Notes: generated from the letters alone by a model not told the origin. Counted from the first letter of the stretch, positions 1 to 6,639 are shown. The stretch is 10,356 bases of DNA from an uncultured Isosphaeraceae bacterium (GCA_937907405.1 CALCIC010000519.1:1-10356), one strand, 5' to 3'. Program-made: numbers and translations.

Positions 1-2124
1 CACTGGGCATATCAGCCGTTGGAGCAGGTCGAGCCGCCGGACGTGGAAGGGGCCGACTGGGTCCGCAACCCGATCGATCGGTTCATCCTCGCCGATCTCG
101 AATCGGTCGAGCTGCCGCACGCGCCCGAGGCCGACCGCGTCGCGCTCATCCGTCGGGTCACGTTCGACCTGACCGGGCTGCCTCCCGCGCCCGAGGCCGT
201 CTCGTCGTTCCTGGCCGACGCCCGGCCCGACGCCTACGAACGGCTGGTCGACGGCCTGCTGCAAAGCCCTCAGTACGGGGTCCGATGGGCGCAGCACTGG
301 CTCGACCTGGCCCATTACGCCGACACCAACGGCTTCGAGCTCGACGCCGAACGCCCCGACGCCTGGCGGTATCGCGACTGGGTCGTGGACGCCCTCAACG
401 CCGACATGCCCTACGACCGCTTCATCGGCTTGCAGGTCGCCGGCGACGAGCTGGAGAAAGGGGACGTCTCGGCCCTGATCGCCACCGGCTTCGGCCTCTC
501 CGGCCCGCGCGAGGAGGTCGGCGGCAACGTGATCCCCGAGGTCAAGCGGCAGAACGAGCTGACCGAGATCACGGGGACCGTCGGCTCGGTGTTTCTCGGC
601 CTGACCATCGGCTGCGCCCGGTGCCACGACCACAAGTTCGACGCGATCCCCACGACCGATTACTACCGCCTCCAATCGTTCTTCGCCGCCAGCAATCTGG
701 TCGAACGGCCGATCGCGTCCAGGGACGAGATCGAGGCGTTCAAGGCCGCCGAGAAGGCGATCGCCGCCAGGATCGCGCCGATCCGCAAACAGCTCGCCGA
801 ACTCGAAGCCCCGTACCGCAAGCGGCTCGGGGACGAGAAGCGGGCGATGCTCACCGCCGACGAACGCGCCCTGCTGGCCTTGCCCGAGAAGGGCCGCACG
901 GACCAGCAGAAGAAGATCATCGCCGGACTACAGAATTCGATCCGGATCACCTGGGAAGACGTCGCCGAGGCCGTGGCGAAGGCGAGGGTCGACTTCGCGC
1001 GCCGCGAGGCCCTCAAGCTTCAGATCCACGAGATCGAGTTGACCCGTCCCCGCCCCCCCGCGCACGCCATGGCCCTGGTCGACGCCGAACCGAAGGCGCC
1101 CGACACGTTCGTGCTCCGTCGAGGAGACTACAAGAGCAAGGGGCCCAGGGTCGAGCCCCGGCCGCCGGGGGTGATCCTCGCCTCGCAGCGGAAGGGCGTT
1201 TTTTCCGGGGATGCGATCAGGGCCGACGACAGGACGACCGGACGCCGCGCCGGACTGGCAGGGTGGCTGGCGGACGCCGGCAATCCACTGGTCGCCCGGG
1301 TGATCGTCAACCGCCTCTGGCAGCACCACTTCACGCGCGGGATCGTCGCCACGCCCAGCGATTTCGGCGTCCGGGGGGAGCCCCCGTCGCATCCAGAACT
1401 CCTCGACTGGCTGGCCGCCCGGCTCATCAAGGAAGGCTGGCGGTTGAAGCCGATCCATCGGCTGATGGTCACGTCGGCCGTGTACCGGCAGTCGAGCAAG
1501 CCGACGCCCAGGCAGACCGAGCTGGACGAGGAGAACGACCTTCTGAGCCGAATGAACCGCCGCCGACTCGACGCCGAGGGGGTTCGCGACGCCATGCTCG
1601 CGGTCTCGGGCGAGTTGAACCCCAAGATGGGGGGGCCCGGCGTGCTGGCGCCGCTCGAAAAGGACGTCACCGACCTGATCTTCACCGAGGCGGAAGTGGT
1701 CGACCTCTGGCCCGTCGACCTCGACCCGCGCGAACATATGCGGCGCTCGCTCTACCTGTTCAAGAAGCGGAACGTCCGCTATCCCTTGCTCGAATCGTTC
1801 GACGCCCCCGACAACCAGACGGCCTGCCCGCGCCGCGAGAACAGCACGCACGCCCTCCAGGCGCTCAACCTGCTGAACAGCGAAACGGCGATCGGCCGCG
1901 CCCGGGCGCTCGCCGCCCGCGTTCTTCGCGAAGCTCCGGTCGATCAGGCCGCGCGCGTTGATCGGGCCTACCGGATCGCCCTGTGCCGTTCCCCTTCCCC
2001 CGCCGAAACCGCCCGCGCCGAGGACTTCCTCAACGCCCAGCGCCAGGCCGACGGCGGCGCCGCCGCCTGGGACGACTTCGCGCTCGCCCTCATCAACTGC
2101 AACGAGTTCCTGTACATCCCCTGA
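1..2124 (+). CDS. DUF1549/DUF1553 (PSCyt2/PSD1) planctomycete protein, 5' end outside window
   Basis: The reading frame is open from base 1 (HWAYQP then LEQVEPP), so the gene enters from upstream and 707 residues are visible; the TTG at 19 is internal. In order: a DUF1549 (PSCyt2) domain at about bases 55-720, with NPIDRFILADLE, the TFDLTGLPP motif, HWLDLAHYADTNGFE and a CxxCH motif (CARCHDHKFD, bases 613-627); a charged, probably coiled-coil middle (about 735-1050); a conserved TFVLRRGDYKSKGP segment (about 1108-1143); and a DUF1553 (PSD1) domain from about 1285 (NPLVARVIVNRLWQHHF) to the end (ALINCNEFLYIP). The family usually also has an N-terminal PSCyt1 cytochrome domain, which would lie upstream. 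The biochemical role is unproven; members are predicted exported cytochrome-like proteins, often linked to polysaccharide or sulfate-ester breakdown. The usual partner, DUF1501, lies 2.1 kb downstream instead of adjacent. Confidence 0.95.
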   Translation, partial: HWAYQPLEQVEPPDVEGADWVRNPIDRFILADLESVELPHAPEADRVALIRRVTFDLTGLPPAPEAVSSFLADARPDAYERLVDGLLQSPQYGVRWAQHWLDLAHYADTNGFELDAERPDAWRYRDWVVDALNADMPYDRFIGLQVAGDELEKGDVSALIATGFGLSGPREEVGGNVIPEVKRQNELTEITGTVGSVFLGLTIGCARCHDHKFDAIPTTDYYRLQSFFAASNLVERPIASRDEIEAFKAAEKAIAARIAPIRKQLAELEAPYRKRLGDEKRAMLTADERALLALPEKGRTDQQKKIIAGLQNSIRITWEDVAEAVAKARVDFARREALKLQIHEIELTRPRPPAHAMALVDAEPKAPDTFVLRRGDYKSKGPRVEPRPPGVILASQRKGVFSGDAIRADDRTTGRRAGLAGWLADAGNPLVARVIVNRLWQHHFTRGIVATPSDFGVRGEPPSHPELLDWLAARLIKEGWRLKPIHRLMVTSAVYRQSSKPTPRQTELDEENDLLSRMNRRRLDAEGVRDAMLAVSGELNPKMGGPGVLAPLEKDVTDLIFTEAEVVDLWPVDLDPREHMRRSLYLFKKRNVRYPLLESFDAPDNQTACPRRENSTHALQALNLLNSETAIGRARALAARVLREAPVDQAARVDRAYRIALCRSPSPAETARAEDFLNAQRQADGGAAAWDDFALALINCNEFLYIP

Positions 2125-2155
2125 CGCCGAATTCTTCGGGAGGATCGAGGACGTC

Positions 2156-2812
2156 ATGGCCGTCGCGACCGAGGTAAACACGATGCAGGACGTTCTCGAC
2201 CGCCTGGGAGGCGTGCCGCTGCGGCGCCTTCGTGCGCGCCCCGAGCCCGGGAGGGCGACCGAGGCGGACCTGATCGCGATCAACGCGAGCGGCGAGACCC
2301 TCTGCGAACTGGTCGACGGCGTGCTTGTGGAGAAGGGTGTGGGATTCGCCGAGTCGATTCTTGCCGGGGCGATCATCGCGTTGCTCCGCGAGTTCGTCAT
2401 TCCGCGCAACCTCGGCGTCGTTGCGAGCCCCGACGGCATGATCCGGCTCTTCCCGGGATTGATCCGCGCCCCCGACGTCGCATTCATCTCATGGGCTCGC
2501 CTCCCGGGCGGCGGCGTCCCCCGCGACCCCGTGCCGATGCTCGCGCCGGAACTCGTCGTGGAGGTGCTCAGCGAGAGCAACACGAAGCGCGAGATGGAGC
2601 GGAAGCGCCAGGAATACTTCTCGGCGGGCGTCGACGTCGTATGGGAGATCGATCCCGAAACCCGAACGGCCCAGGCTTACCGGCGGGGCGTGGCCCCCGC
2701 CCTCCAACTGGATGAGTCGGCCGTGCTTGAATCGGCCGACGTCCTCCCCGGCTTTCAACTTCCGTTGTCGCGGCTGTTCGGCGAACTCGACCGCAAGCGC
2801 GATTCCCGCTAG
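2156..2812 (+). CDS. Uma2 family (DUF820) putative PD-(D/E)XK endonuclease, copy 1
   Basis: 218 residues, normal for Uma2 proteins. The ATG at 2156 is preferred because GAGG (2147-2150) lies 5 nt upstream, the start aligns with those of copies 2 and 3, and a longer frame back to 1958 would overlap the upstream gene by 167 nt. Uma2 landmarks: E51 in CELVDGVLVEK, D107 in RAPDVAF, E136 in VVEVLSESNT, K150 in MERKRQEYF and VVWEIDP near 162-168. These match the restriction-endonuclease-like active-site pattern. The family is greatly expanded in cyanobacteria and planctomycetes; its substrate and role are unknown. It starts 31 nt after the DUF1553 stop, so co-transcription is likely. It aligns without gaps to copies 2 and 3 through residue 170 but is the most diverged, mainly after residue 60 and in its C-terminal fifth, which ends SRLFGELDRKRDSR. 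Confidence 0.9.
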   Translation: MAVATEVNTMQDVLDRLGGVPLRRLRARPEPGRATEADLIAINASGETLCELVDGVLVEKGVGFAESILAGAIIALLREFVIPRNLGVVASPDGMIRLFPGLIRAPDVAFISWARLPGGGVPRDPVPMLAPELVVEVLSESNTKREMERKRQEYFSAGVDVVWEIDPETRTAQAYRRGVAPALQLDESAVLESADVLPGFQLPLSRLFGELDRKRDSR

Positions 2813-3525
2813 GTCTTTCAATCGAGGTGCTTCATGGCCACCGCGACGGACGTACTCTCCATGCAGGACGTTCTCGACCGTCTGGGCGGCGTGCCGCTGT
2901 CGCGCCTCCGCGCGCGACCCGCGCCAGGTGAGGCGACGGAAGCGGACTTGATCGCCGTCAACGACTCCGGTACGGCGATCTGTGAATTAGTCGACGGCGT
3001 GCTCGTGGAGAAGCCGATGGGAAATCGCGAGTCGTTGTTGGCCATGTCTCTCGGCGCGATGATTCGCGCTTTCGCGAGGGCCCATAAACTCGGGTTCGTG
3101 ACCGGAGAGGCCGGGACGATGCGGCTCATGCCCGGGCTGGTTCGAGCCCCAGACGTGGCGTTCATCTCCTGGGAGCGAGTCCCGGGTCGCCGAGTCCCGA
3201 CCGAGCCGATTCCCGACCTCTCGCCGGACCTCGCGATCGAGGTCCTGAGCGCAAGCGACACCAGGGCGGAGATGGAGCGGAAGATCGGGGAATACTTCGC
3301 GTCCGGCACGACGTTCGTCTGGCTCGTCGAACCGAAGACGCGGACGATCACGATCCACGACCGCGACGAGCCCGAGGCGCGGGCTTTCAGCGGTTCAGAC
3401 GCGATCGTCCTGAATAAAGTCCTGCCCGGATTCCGCATCACGCCCGCCGAGTTCTTCGACGAACTCGACGAACAAGGCCCGCCGAATTAAGGATGCAAGA
3501 AAGAGCCGTCATAATGAATTGATCC
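2767..3525 (+). repeat. 759-bp tandem duplication, unit 1
   Basis: Unit 1 runs from the last 15 codons of Uma2 copy 1 through all of Uma2 copy 2 to a relic of the DUF1501 start. It aligns to unit 2 at a constant offset of 759 bases with no gaps in the parts I compared base by base. At the left edge, 2767-2833 matches 3526-3592 at 56 of 67 positions. At the right edge, 3491-3526 matches 4250-4285 at 28 of 36. Left of 2767 and right of 3526 the match stops. The boundary is known to within a few bases. Confidence 0.85.
2834..3490 (+). CDS. Uma2 family (DUF820) putative PD-(D/E)XK endonuclease, copy 2
   Basis: 218 residues starting at ATG 2834, 21 nt after copy 1, with GAGG at 2824-2827 as likely ribosome binding site. 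Active-site-pattern residues E51, D107 (APDVAF), E136 (AIEVLSAS) and K150 (MERKIGEYF) are all present, so the protein looks intact. By eye it is about 82% identical to copy 3 (40 differences over 218 aligned residues). The differences cluster at residues 62-93, 112-123 and after 184, while 126-183 is nearly invariant. The stop TAA (3488-3490) aligns with a GAA codon in copy 3. The next codons (GCKKEPS, then TAA) still resemble the copy 3 tail (EERKERPSS), so this C-terminus was probably shortened by a nonsense change, unless copy 3 was lengthened instead. A nuclease fold is inferred from the family; a cellular role is not known. Confidence 0.9.
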   Translation: MATATDVLSMQDVLDRLGGVPLSRLRARPAPGEATEADLIAVNDSGTAICELVDGVLVEKPMGNRESLLAMSLGAMIRAFARAHKLGFVTGEAGTMRLMPGLVRAPDVAFISWERVPGRRVPTEPIPDLSPDLAIEVLSASDTRAEMERKIGEYFASGTTFVWLVEPKTRTITIHDRDEPEARAFSGSDAIVLNKVLPGFRITPAEFFDELDEQGPPN

Positions 3526-3526
3526 G
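3491..3526 (+). other. Relic of the Uma2 tail and DUF1501 start at the duplication seam
   Basis: This stretch repeats the bases that today join Uma2 copy 3 to the DUF1501 gene. It keeps a GCAAG-rich ribosome-binding-like part, the block GCCGTCAT (3505-3512) and an ATGAA (3514-3518) at the place of the DUF1501 start codon. The would-be DUF1501 frame from 3514 does not continue into recognisable DUF1501 sequence, because the Uma2 copy 1 relic begins at about 3526. It is a fossil and is probably not translated as a protein of its own. Confidence 0.7.
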
Positions 3527-3571
3527 TCGCGATTGTTCGGTCAACTCGATCGCAAGCGCGATTCCCGATGA
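3524..3571 (+). pseudogene. C-terminal remnant of an Uma2 copy 1-like gene
   Basis: In the frame of base 3524 the stretch reads PSRLFGQLDRKRDSR followed by TGA (3569-3571). Uma2 copy 1 ends LSRLFGELDRKRDSR and a stop, so 13 of 15 residues agree. No start codon and no Uma2 core lie in front, since an in-frame TGA occurs at 3515-3517. It is therefore a tail fragment carried along by the tandem duplication and not a gene. The following bases, TTTCAATCGAGGTGC (3575-3589), equal those before copy 2 (2816-2830) and supply the GAGG ribosome binding site for copy 3. Confidence 0.8.
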
Positions 3572-4284
3572 GTATTTCAATCGAGGTGCGACATGCCCAC
3601 GGCAACGGACGTTCGCTCAGTGCAGGACATCGTCGACCGTCTCGGCGGCGTGCCGCTGTCGCGCCTCCGCGCGCGACCCGCGCCGGGCGAGGCGACGGAA
3701 GCGGAACTGATCGCGGTCAACGACCGCGGCGAGGTGATATGCGAGCTGGTCGACGGCGTGCTCGTGGAGAAGCCGACGGGAATTCGCGAGTCGTTGTTGG
3801 CGGCCGCTCTAATCACGTTGATTCAGCGGTTCGCCGACGCCCATAAACTCGGGTTCGTTACCGCCCCGGACGGGACGATGCGACTCATGCCCGGGCTCGT
3901 TCGTGCACCGGACGTCGCCTTTATGACCTGGGGCCGCGTTCCTGGAAACCGAGTGCCGACTCAGCCGATCCCCGACCTCTCGCCGGACCTCGCGATCGAG
4001 GTTCTTAGCGCAAGCAACACCAGGGCGGAGATGGAGCGGAAGATCGAGGAATACTTCGCGTCCGGCACGACGTTCGTCTGGCTCGTCGAACCGAAGACGC
4101 GGACGATCACGATCCACGACCGCGACGAGCCCGAGGCGCGGGTTTACGGCGGGTCTGACGCGATCGTCCTGAACAAAGTACTGCCCGGATTCCGCTTCAC
4201 GCTGAATGAACTATTCGACCGACTCGACGTGCAAGGCCCGTCGGACGAAGAACGCAAGGAAAGGCCGTCATCATGAAATCACCC
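3526..4284 (+). repeat. 759-bp tandem duplication, unit 2
   Basis: This is the second copy of the unit: a relic of the Uma2 copy 1 tail, then Uma2 copy 3, then the true start of the DUF1501 gene. Pairs at exactly 759 bases include the two Uma2 ATGs (2834/3593), the GCCGTCA blocks (3505/4264) and the ATGs that follow them (3514/4273). Divergence of about 16-22% at the edges and 18% at the protein level implies an old event. Confidence 0.85.
3593..4276 (+). CDS. Uma2 family (DUF820) putative PD-(D/E)XK endonuclease, copy 3
   Basis: 227 residues from ATG 3593, with GAGG at 3583-3586. The alignment with copies 1 and 2 starts at this Met, and E51, D107 (APDVAF), E136 (AIEVLSAS) and K150 (MERKIEEYF) are conserved, as is the hydrophobic FVWLVEP strand (161-167). 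It carries a charged extension, EERKERPSS, that copy 2 lacks because of a TAA at the equivalent codon. Its TGA (4274-4276) overlaps the ATG of the DUF1501 gene (ATGA at 4273-4276), so the two are probably translationally coupled. Together with the 102-nt fossil spacer upstream, this places the gene inside the same transcript as the flanking planctomycete genes. The nuclease activity is a family-level prediction; the biological role is unknown. Confidence 0.9.
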   Translation: MPTATDVRSVQDIVDRLGGVPLSRLRARPAPGEATEAELIAVNDRGEVICELVDGVLVEKPTGIRESLLAAALITLIQRFADAHKLGFVTAPDGTMRLMPGLVRAPDVAFMTWGRVPGNRVPTQPIPDLSPDLAIEVLSASNTRAEMERKIEEYFASGTTFVWLVEPKTRTITIHDRDEPEARVYGGSDAIVLNKVLPGFRFTLNELFDRLDVQGPSDEERKERPSS

Positions 4285-5739
4285 GCGAATCACTGCCCCG
4301 GCCCCTGCTCGGGCGTTCATCCAATCAATCCGCTGAACCGCCGCGAGTGGCTGAAGCGGACTGGGAACGGATTCGGCTTGCTCGCGTTGTCGTCGATCCT
4401 GGAAGCCGAGGCGACGGCCGCCGGCGCGGCCGCGGCGAACCCCTTGGCGCCGCGCGCGGGGCATTTCCCGGCGAAGGCGAAGCGGTGCATCTTTTTGTTC
4501 ATGACGGGCGGGCCCAGCCAGATGGACCTGTTCGACCCCAAGCCGGCGCTTCAAAAGCTCGACGGCCAGCCGCTGCCCCCCAGCTTCGGCAAGATCCACA
4601 GCCAGTTCCTCGAAAGCGATCCGCTCTGCCTGGCGTCGCGTCGCAAGTGGGGGCGGTACGGCGAGTCGGGGATGGACATGTCGGACCTGGTGCCGCACCT
4701 GCACAAGCACGCCGACGACATCTGCCTGATCCGCTCGTGCGTGGCCGACAGCGTCATCCACGCGCCGGCGATGTACCAGATGACGACCGGACGCATGCTC
4801 ACGGGTTATCCCAGCCTGGGGAGCTGGCTCACGTACGGGCTGGGGTCCGAGAGCGACGACCTGCCGTCCTACGTGGTCATGACCCAGCCCGAGGGGACGC
4901 CCGAAGGGGGCGCGCCCTGCTGGGGCGCGGGGTTCCTGCCGGCGCACCACCAGGGGACGCTGTTCCGGAGCGGCCCCGCGCCGATCGTCAACCTCAAGCC
5001 GCCGGCCGGCGTCAGTCTCCCCCGCCAGCGTCGGACTCTCGACCTGCTGCGGTCGATGAACGAGCAAGACCTCAGCCCCGACGACACCGAGCTTTCCGCG
5101 CGGATCTCGTCCTACGAACTGGCCTATCGCATGCAAAGCGCCGCGCCCGAGGCGGTCGACCTGGCGCGCGAGTCGAATGAGACCAAGGAGTTGTACGGCC
5201 TCGACGATCACCGCACCGTCGAGTTCGGCACCCGATGCCTCCTGGCCCGTCGATTGGTCGAGCGCGGGGTGCGGTTCGTCCAGCTTTATTCGGGGGGCGG
5301 CCCGGTCGCCATGCAGTGGGACGCCCACGACGACATCGACGCCAACCACGAGAAGATGTGCGGGATGACCGACAAGCCCGTCGCCGCGCTCCTCACCGAC
5401 CTGAAGCGGTCGGGCTTGCTCGAAGAGACGCTCGTCATCTGGGGGGGCGAGTTCGGCCGGACCCCGGTGCGCCAGGGGGGCGGCCGAGGCCGCGACCACA
5501 ACGCGACGGGGTTCACCATGTGGATGGCCGGCGGCGGCGTCAAAGGCGGGGCGGTCGTCGGAGAGACCGACGAGATCGGCCTCAACCAGATCGCCGACCG
5601 CGCCCACGTGAATGACATCCACGCCACGATCCTCCATCTGATGGGCCTCGACCACCTCCGCCTCACCTACCTCCACAGCGGCCGGGACGAGCGCCTCACC
5701 GACGTCGCCGGCGAGGTCTTGAAGGGCGTTCTCGCGTAA
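4273..5739 (+). CDS. DUF1501 domain protein with twin-arginine signal
   Basis: 488 residues, the usual length for the family. The ATG at 4273 has an AAGGAAAGG purine run (4256-4264) 8 nt upstream. The N-terminus carries a Tat-type motif, NRREWLKR with the arginine pair at residues 23-24, then a hydrophobic stretch (GNGFGLLALSSIL, 31-43), pointing to export of a folded, probably metal-bound protein. The DUF1501 domain fills the rest: FLFMTGGPSQMDLFDPKP (74-91), WDAHDDIDANHEKM (349-362), VIWGGEFGRTP (388-398), GRDHN (406-410) and HVNDIHATILHLMGLDH (445-461). The family belongs to the alkaline phosphatase/sulfatase-like superfamily, and D/H residues in these motifs are candidate metal ligands; the substrate is not known. 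Its normal operon partner is the DUF1549/DUF1553 gene at the left edge. Confidence 0.95.
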   Translation: MKSPANHCPGPCSGVHPINPLNRREWLKRTGNGFGLLALSSILEAEATAAGAAAANPLAPRAGHFPAKAKRCIFLFMTGGPSQMDLFDPKPALQKLDGQPLPPSFGKIHSQFLESDPLCLASRRKWGRYGESGMDMSDLVPHLHKHADDICLIRSCVADSVIHAPAMYQMTTGRMLTGYPSLGSWLTYGLGSESDDLPSYVVMTQPEGTPEGGAPCWGAGFLPAHHQGTLFRSGPAPIVNLKPPAGVSLPRQRRTLDLLRSMNEQDLSPDDTELSARISSYELAYRMQSAAPEAVDLARESNETKELYGLDDHRTVEFGTRCLLARRLVERGVRFVQLYSGGGPVAMQWDAHDDIDANHEKMCGMTDKPVAALLTDLKRSGLLEETLVIWGGEFGRTPVRQGGGRGRDHNATGFTMWMAGGGVKGGAVVGETDEIGLNQIADRAHVNDIHATILHLMGLDHLRLTYLHSGRDERLTDVAGEVLKGVLA

Positions 5740-5789
5740 GTCGTCGGTTGATCGAAGCGTCTCGTCATGCGGGTCGACAGATTTTGCGG

Positions 5790-5818
5790 TTCCCATACAT
5801 CGCAGTGCAATGTATAGT
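5790..5818 (+). promoter_or_regulatory. Predicted sigma70-type promoter of the padR-like operon
   Basis: A -35 candidate TTCCCA (5790-5795, 4 of 6 to TTGACA) and a -10 candidate TATAGT (5813-5818, 5 of 6 to TATAAT) are separated by 17 nt. The -10 lies 30 nt before the PadR ATG, leaving room for a start site near 5825 and the GAGGAG ribosome binding site at 5835-5840. The rest of the 5740-5848 gap shows no clear terminator for the DUF1501 gene. Confidence 0.6.
5795..5815. promoter_or_regulatory. 21-bp palindrome, likely PadR operator
   Basis: The arms ATACAT-c-GCA and TGC-a-ATGTAT are mirror images around the central G at 5805, with 9 of 10 base pairs matching (only 5801/5809 mismatch). The palindrome occupies the spacer between the predicted -35 and -10 and touches both, so a bound dimer would block RNA polymerase. 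PadR proteins are known to bind dyads built from ATGT/ACAT half-sites. Assignment to the adjacent PadR gene as an autoregulatory site is inference. Confidence 0.65.
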
Positions 5819-5848
5819 GCCGAAAGGCATTGGCGAGGAGTCCGTCTC

Positions 5849-6187
5849 ATGATCGACAGAGACCTGGTCGCCGCGTCTACGCGGCCGTTGATCCTGTCCA
5901 TTCTGGCTCAAGGTGAGAGCTATGGATACGCATTGATCCAACGCGTGCGGGAGTCGTCCGGGGGACGGCTTCAGTGGGCGGACGGGATGCTTTACCCCGT
6001 CCTGCACCGGCTTGAGAAGGAGGGGTTGATCGAGGCGTCGTGGCGCTTAGCTGAGACGGGTCGTCGCCGGAAATACTACCGGATCTGCTCGCCGGGACGG
6101 GAGGAACTGGTCCGCCAGCGCGAGCAGTGGATGGCGGTCCACCGAGTTCTTGAACAACTCTGGGAGACAGGAATATGTCCGACCTGA
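5849..6187 (+). CDS. PadR family transcriptional regulator
   Basis: 112 residues from ATG 5849, typical of short PadR proteins made of a winged helix and one dimerisation helix. This start is chosen over the in-frame ATG at 5810 because GAGGAG (5835-5840) sits 8 nt before it, the PadR domain begins at once, and 5810 lies inside the predicted operator and promoter. Landmarks are RPLILSILAQGESYGYALIQRV (from residue 12), the recognition segment GMLYPVLHRLEKEGLIEASW (46-65), the wing GRRRKYYRIC (71-80) and SPGREEL leading into a C-terminal helix. It overlaps the next gene by 13 nt, and such PadR proteins commonly repress the operon they open. The 21-bp palindrome in its promoter supports autorepression. 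The inducing signal is unknown. Confidence 0.93.
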   Translation: MIDRDLVAASTRPLILSILAQGESYGYALIQRVRESSGGRLQWADGMLYPVLHRLEKEGLIEASWRLAETGRRRKYYRICSPGREELVRQREQWMAVHRVLEQLWETGICPT

Positions 6188-6639
6188 ACAATAGGATCAA
6201 GTTGTGGCGCGACGCCTTCGCGTCGCGAATTTCGGCCGCCGTGCTCGACGAATTGGAGGATCACCTGCGGCAGACGCTCGCCGCCCTGCCCGAGGATGCT
6301 TTGAGCATTGACGAACGGTTTCTCGTCGCCACGCGTCGACTGGGCGCGCCGGAGCCGCTCGTCGCGGAATTCGCCATGGCTCGCAAGACACGTGCTTGTT
6401 CGGGACGCGCTGCGTGGATGCTGCTCCTGGGCGTCGCCTGCCTTGGCACGGGGACGTCGGTCGGAATCCTCACGCTCTACAATCTCGACGAACGCTTCGC
6501 TGGCCACTTCAACGAAGGGCTTCCGCAACCCGTCTTGATCCGGTTTTGCTTGACCCTACTGATGACGGGCCTGGGGACGTGGAGCCTCATGCGAAGCCGG
6601 CGTTTGATCAGGAGCGAACCCGGCTCGGCCGTGCCCTAG
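6175..6639 (+). CDS. Small membrane protein with permease-prefix/HAAS-like head, PadR partner
   Basis: 154 residues; ATG 6175 is preceded by GGGAGACAGGA (6162-6172) and lies inside the end of the PadR gene, so the two are likely co-translated. Residues 10-68 form a predicted helical head (WRDAFASRISAAVLDELEDH, then a segment with DERFLVATRRLGAPEPLVAEF). This resembles the permease-prefix or HAAS-like domains that often follow PadR genes. Two hydrophobic stretches fit membrane helices, about 80-101 (WMLLLGVACLGTGTSVGILTL) and 122-139, with a basic tail (MRSRRLIR) that would favour a cytoplasmic C-terminus. No permease or ATPase domain is present, so it is either a stand-alone sensor or anchor or a reduced relative of such permeases. 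The family assignment is by pattern, not by search. Confidence 0.8.
   Translation: MSDLNNRIKLWRDAFASRISAAVLDELEDHLRQTLAALPEDALSIDERFLVATRRLGAPEPLVAEFAMARKTRACSGRAAWMLLLGVACLGTGTSVGILTLYNLDERFAGHFNEGLPQPVLIRFCLTLLMTGLGTWSLMRSRRLIRSEPGSAVP

Noticed and set aside
285..1961. 558-codon + strand frame inside the DUF1549/1553 gene
   Set aside because: Arg-rich out-of-frame translation; the overlapping frame carries all DUF1549/DUF1553 motifs.
1958..2155. Longer start for Uma2 copy 1
   Set aside because: It would overlap the upstream gene by 167 nt with a Pro-rich stretch lacking Uma2 similarity; ATG 2156 has a ribosome binding site and aligns with the starts of copies 2 and 3.
928..2583. 551-codon open frame on the - strand, opposite the DUF1553 gene and Uma2 copy 1
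   Set aside because: It is a high-GC shadow frame: it spans two well-supported genes on the other strand and shows no recognisable domain.
3266..3383. CRISPR-like or short tandem repeat reading of the matches between 3266-3383 and 4025-4142
   Set aside because: The matches are a single long coding-region duplication 759 bases apart, with no spaced short repeats.
5810..5848. Upstream ATG for the PadR gene
   Set aside because: It lies within the predicted operator and -10 element; the 13 extra residues are not part of the PadR fold.
4279..5901. 540-codon open frame on the - strand opposite DUF1501
   Set aside because: Arg/Val/Asp-rich low-information translation mirroring a clear DUF1501 gene; it also runs through the promoter region of the PadR gene.
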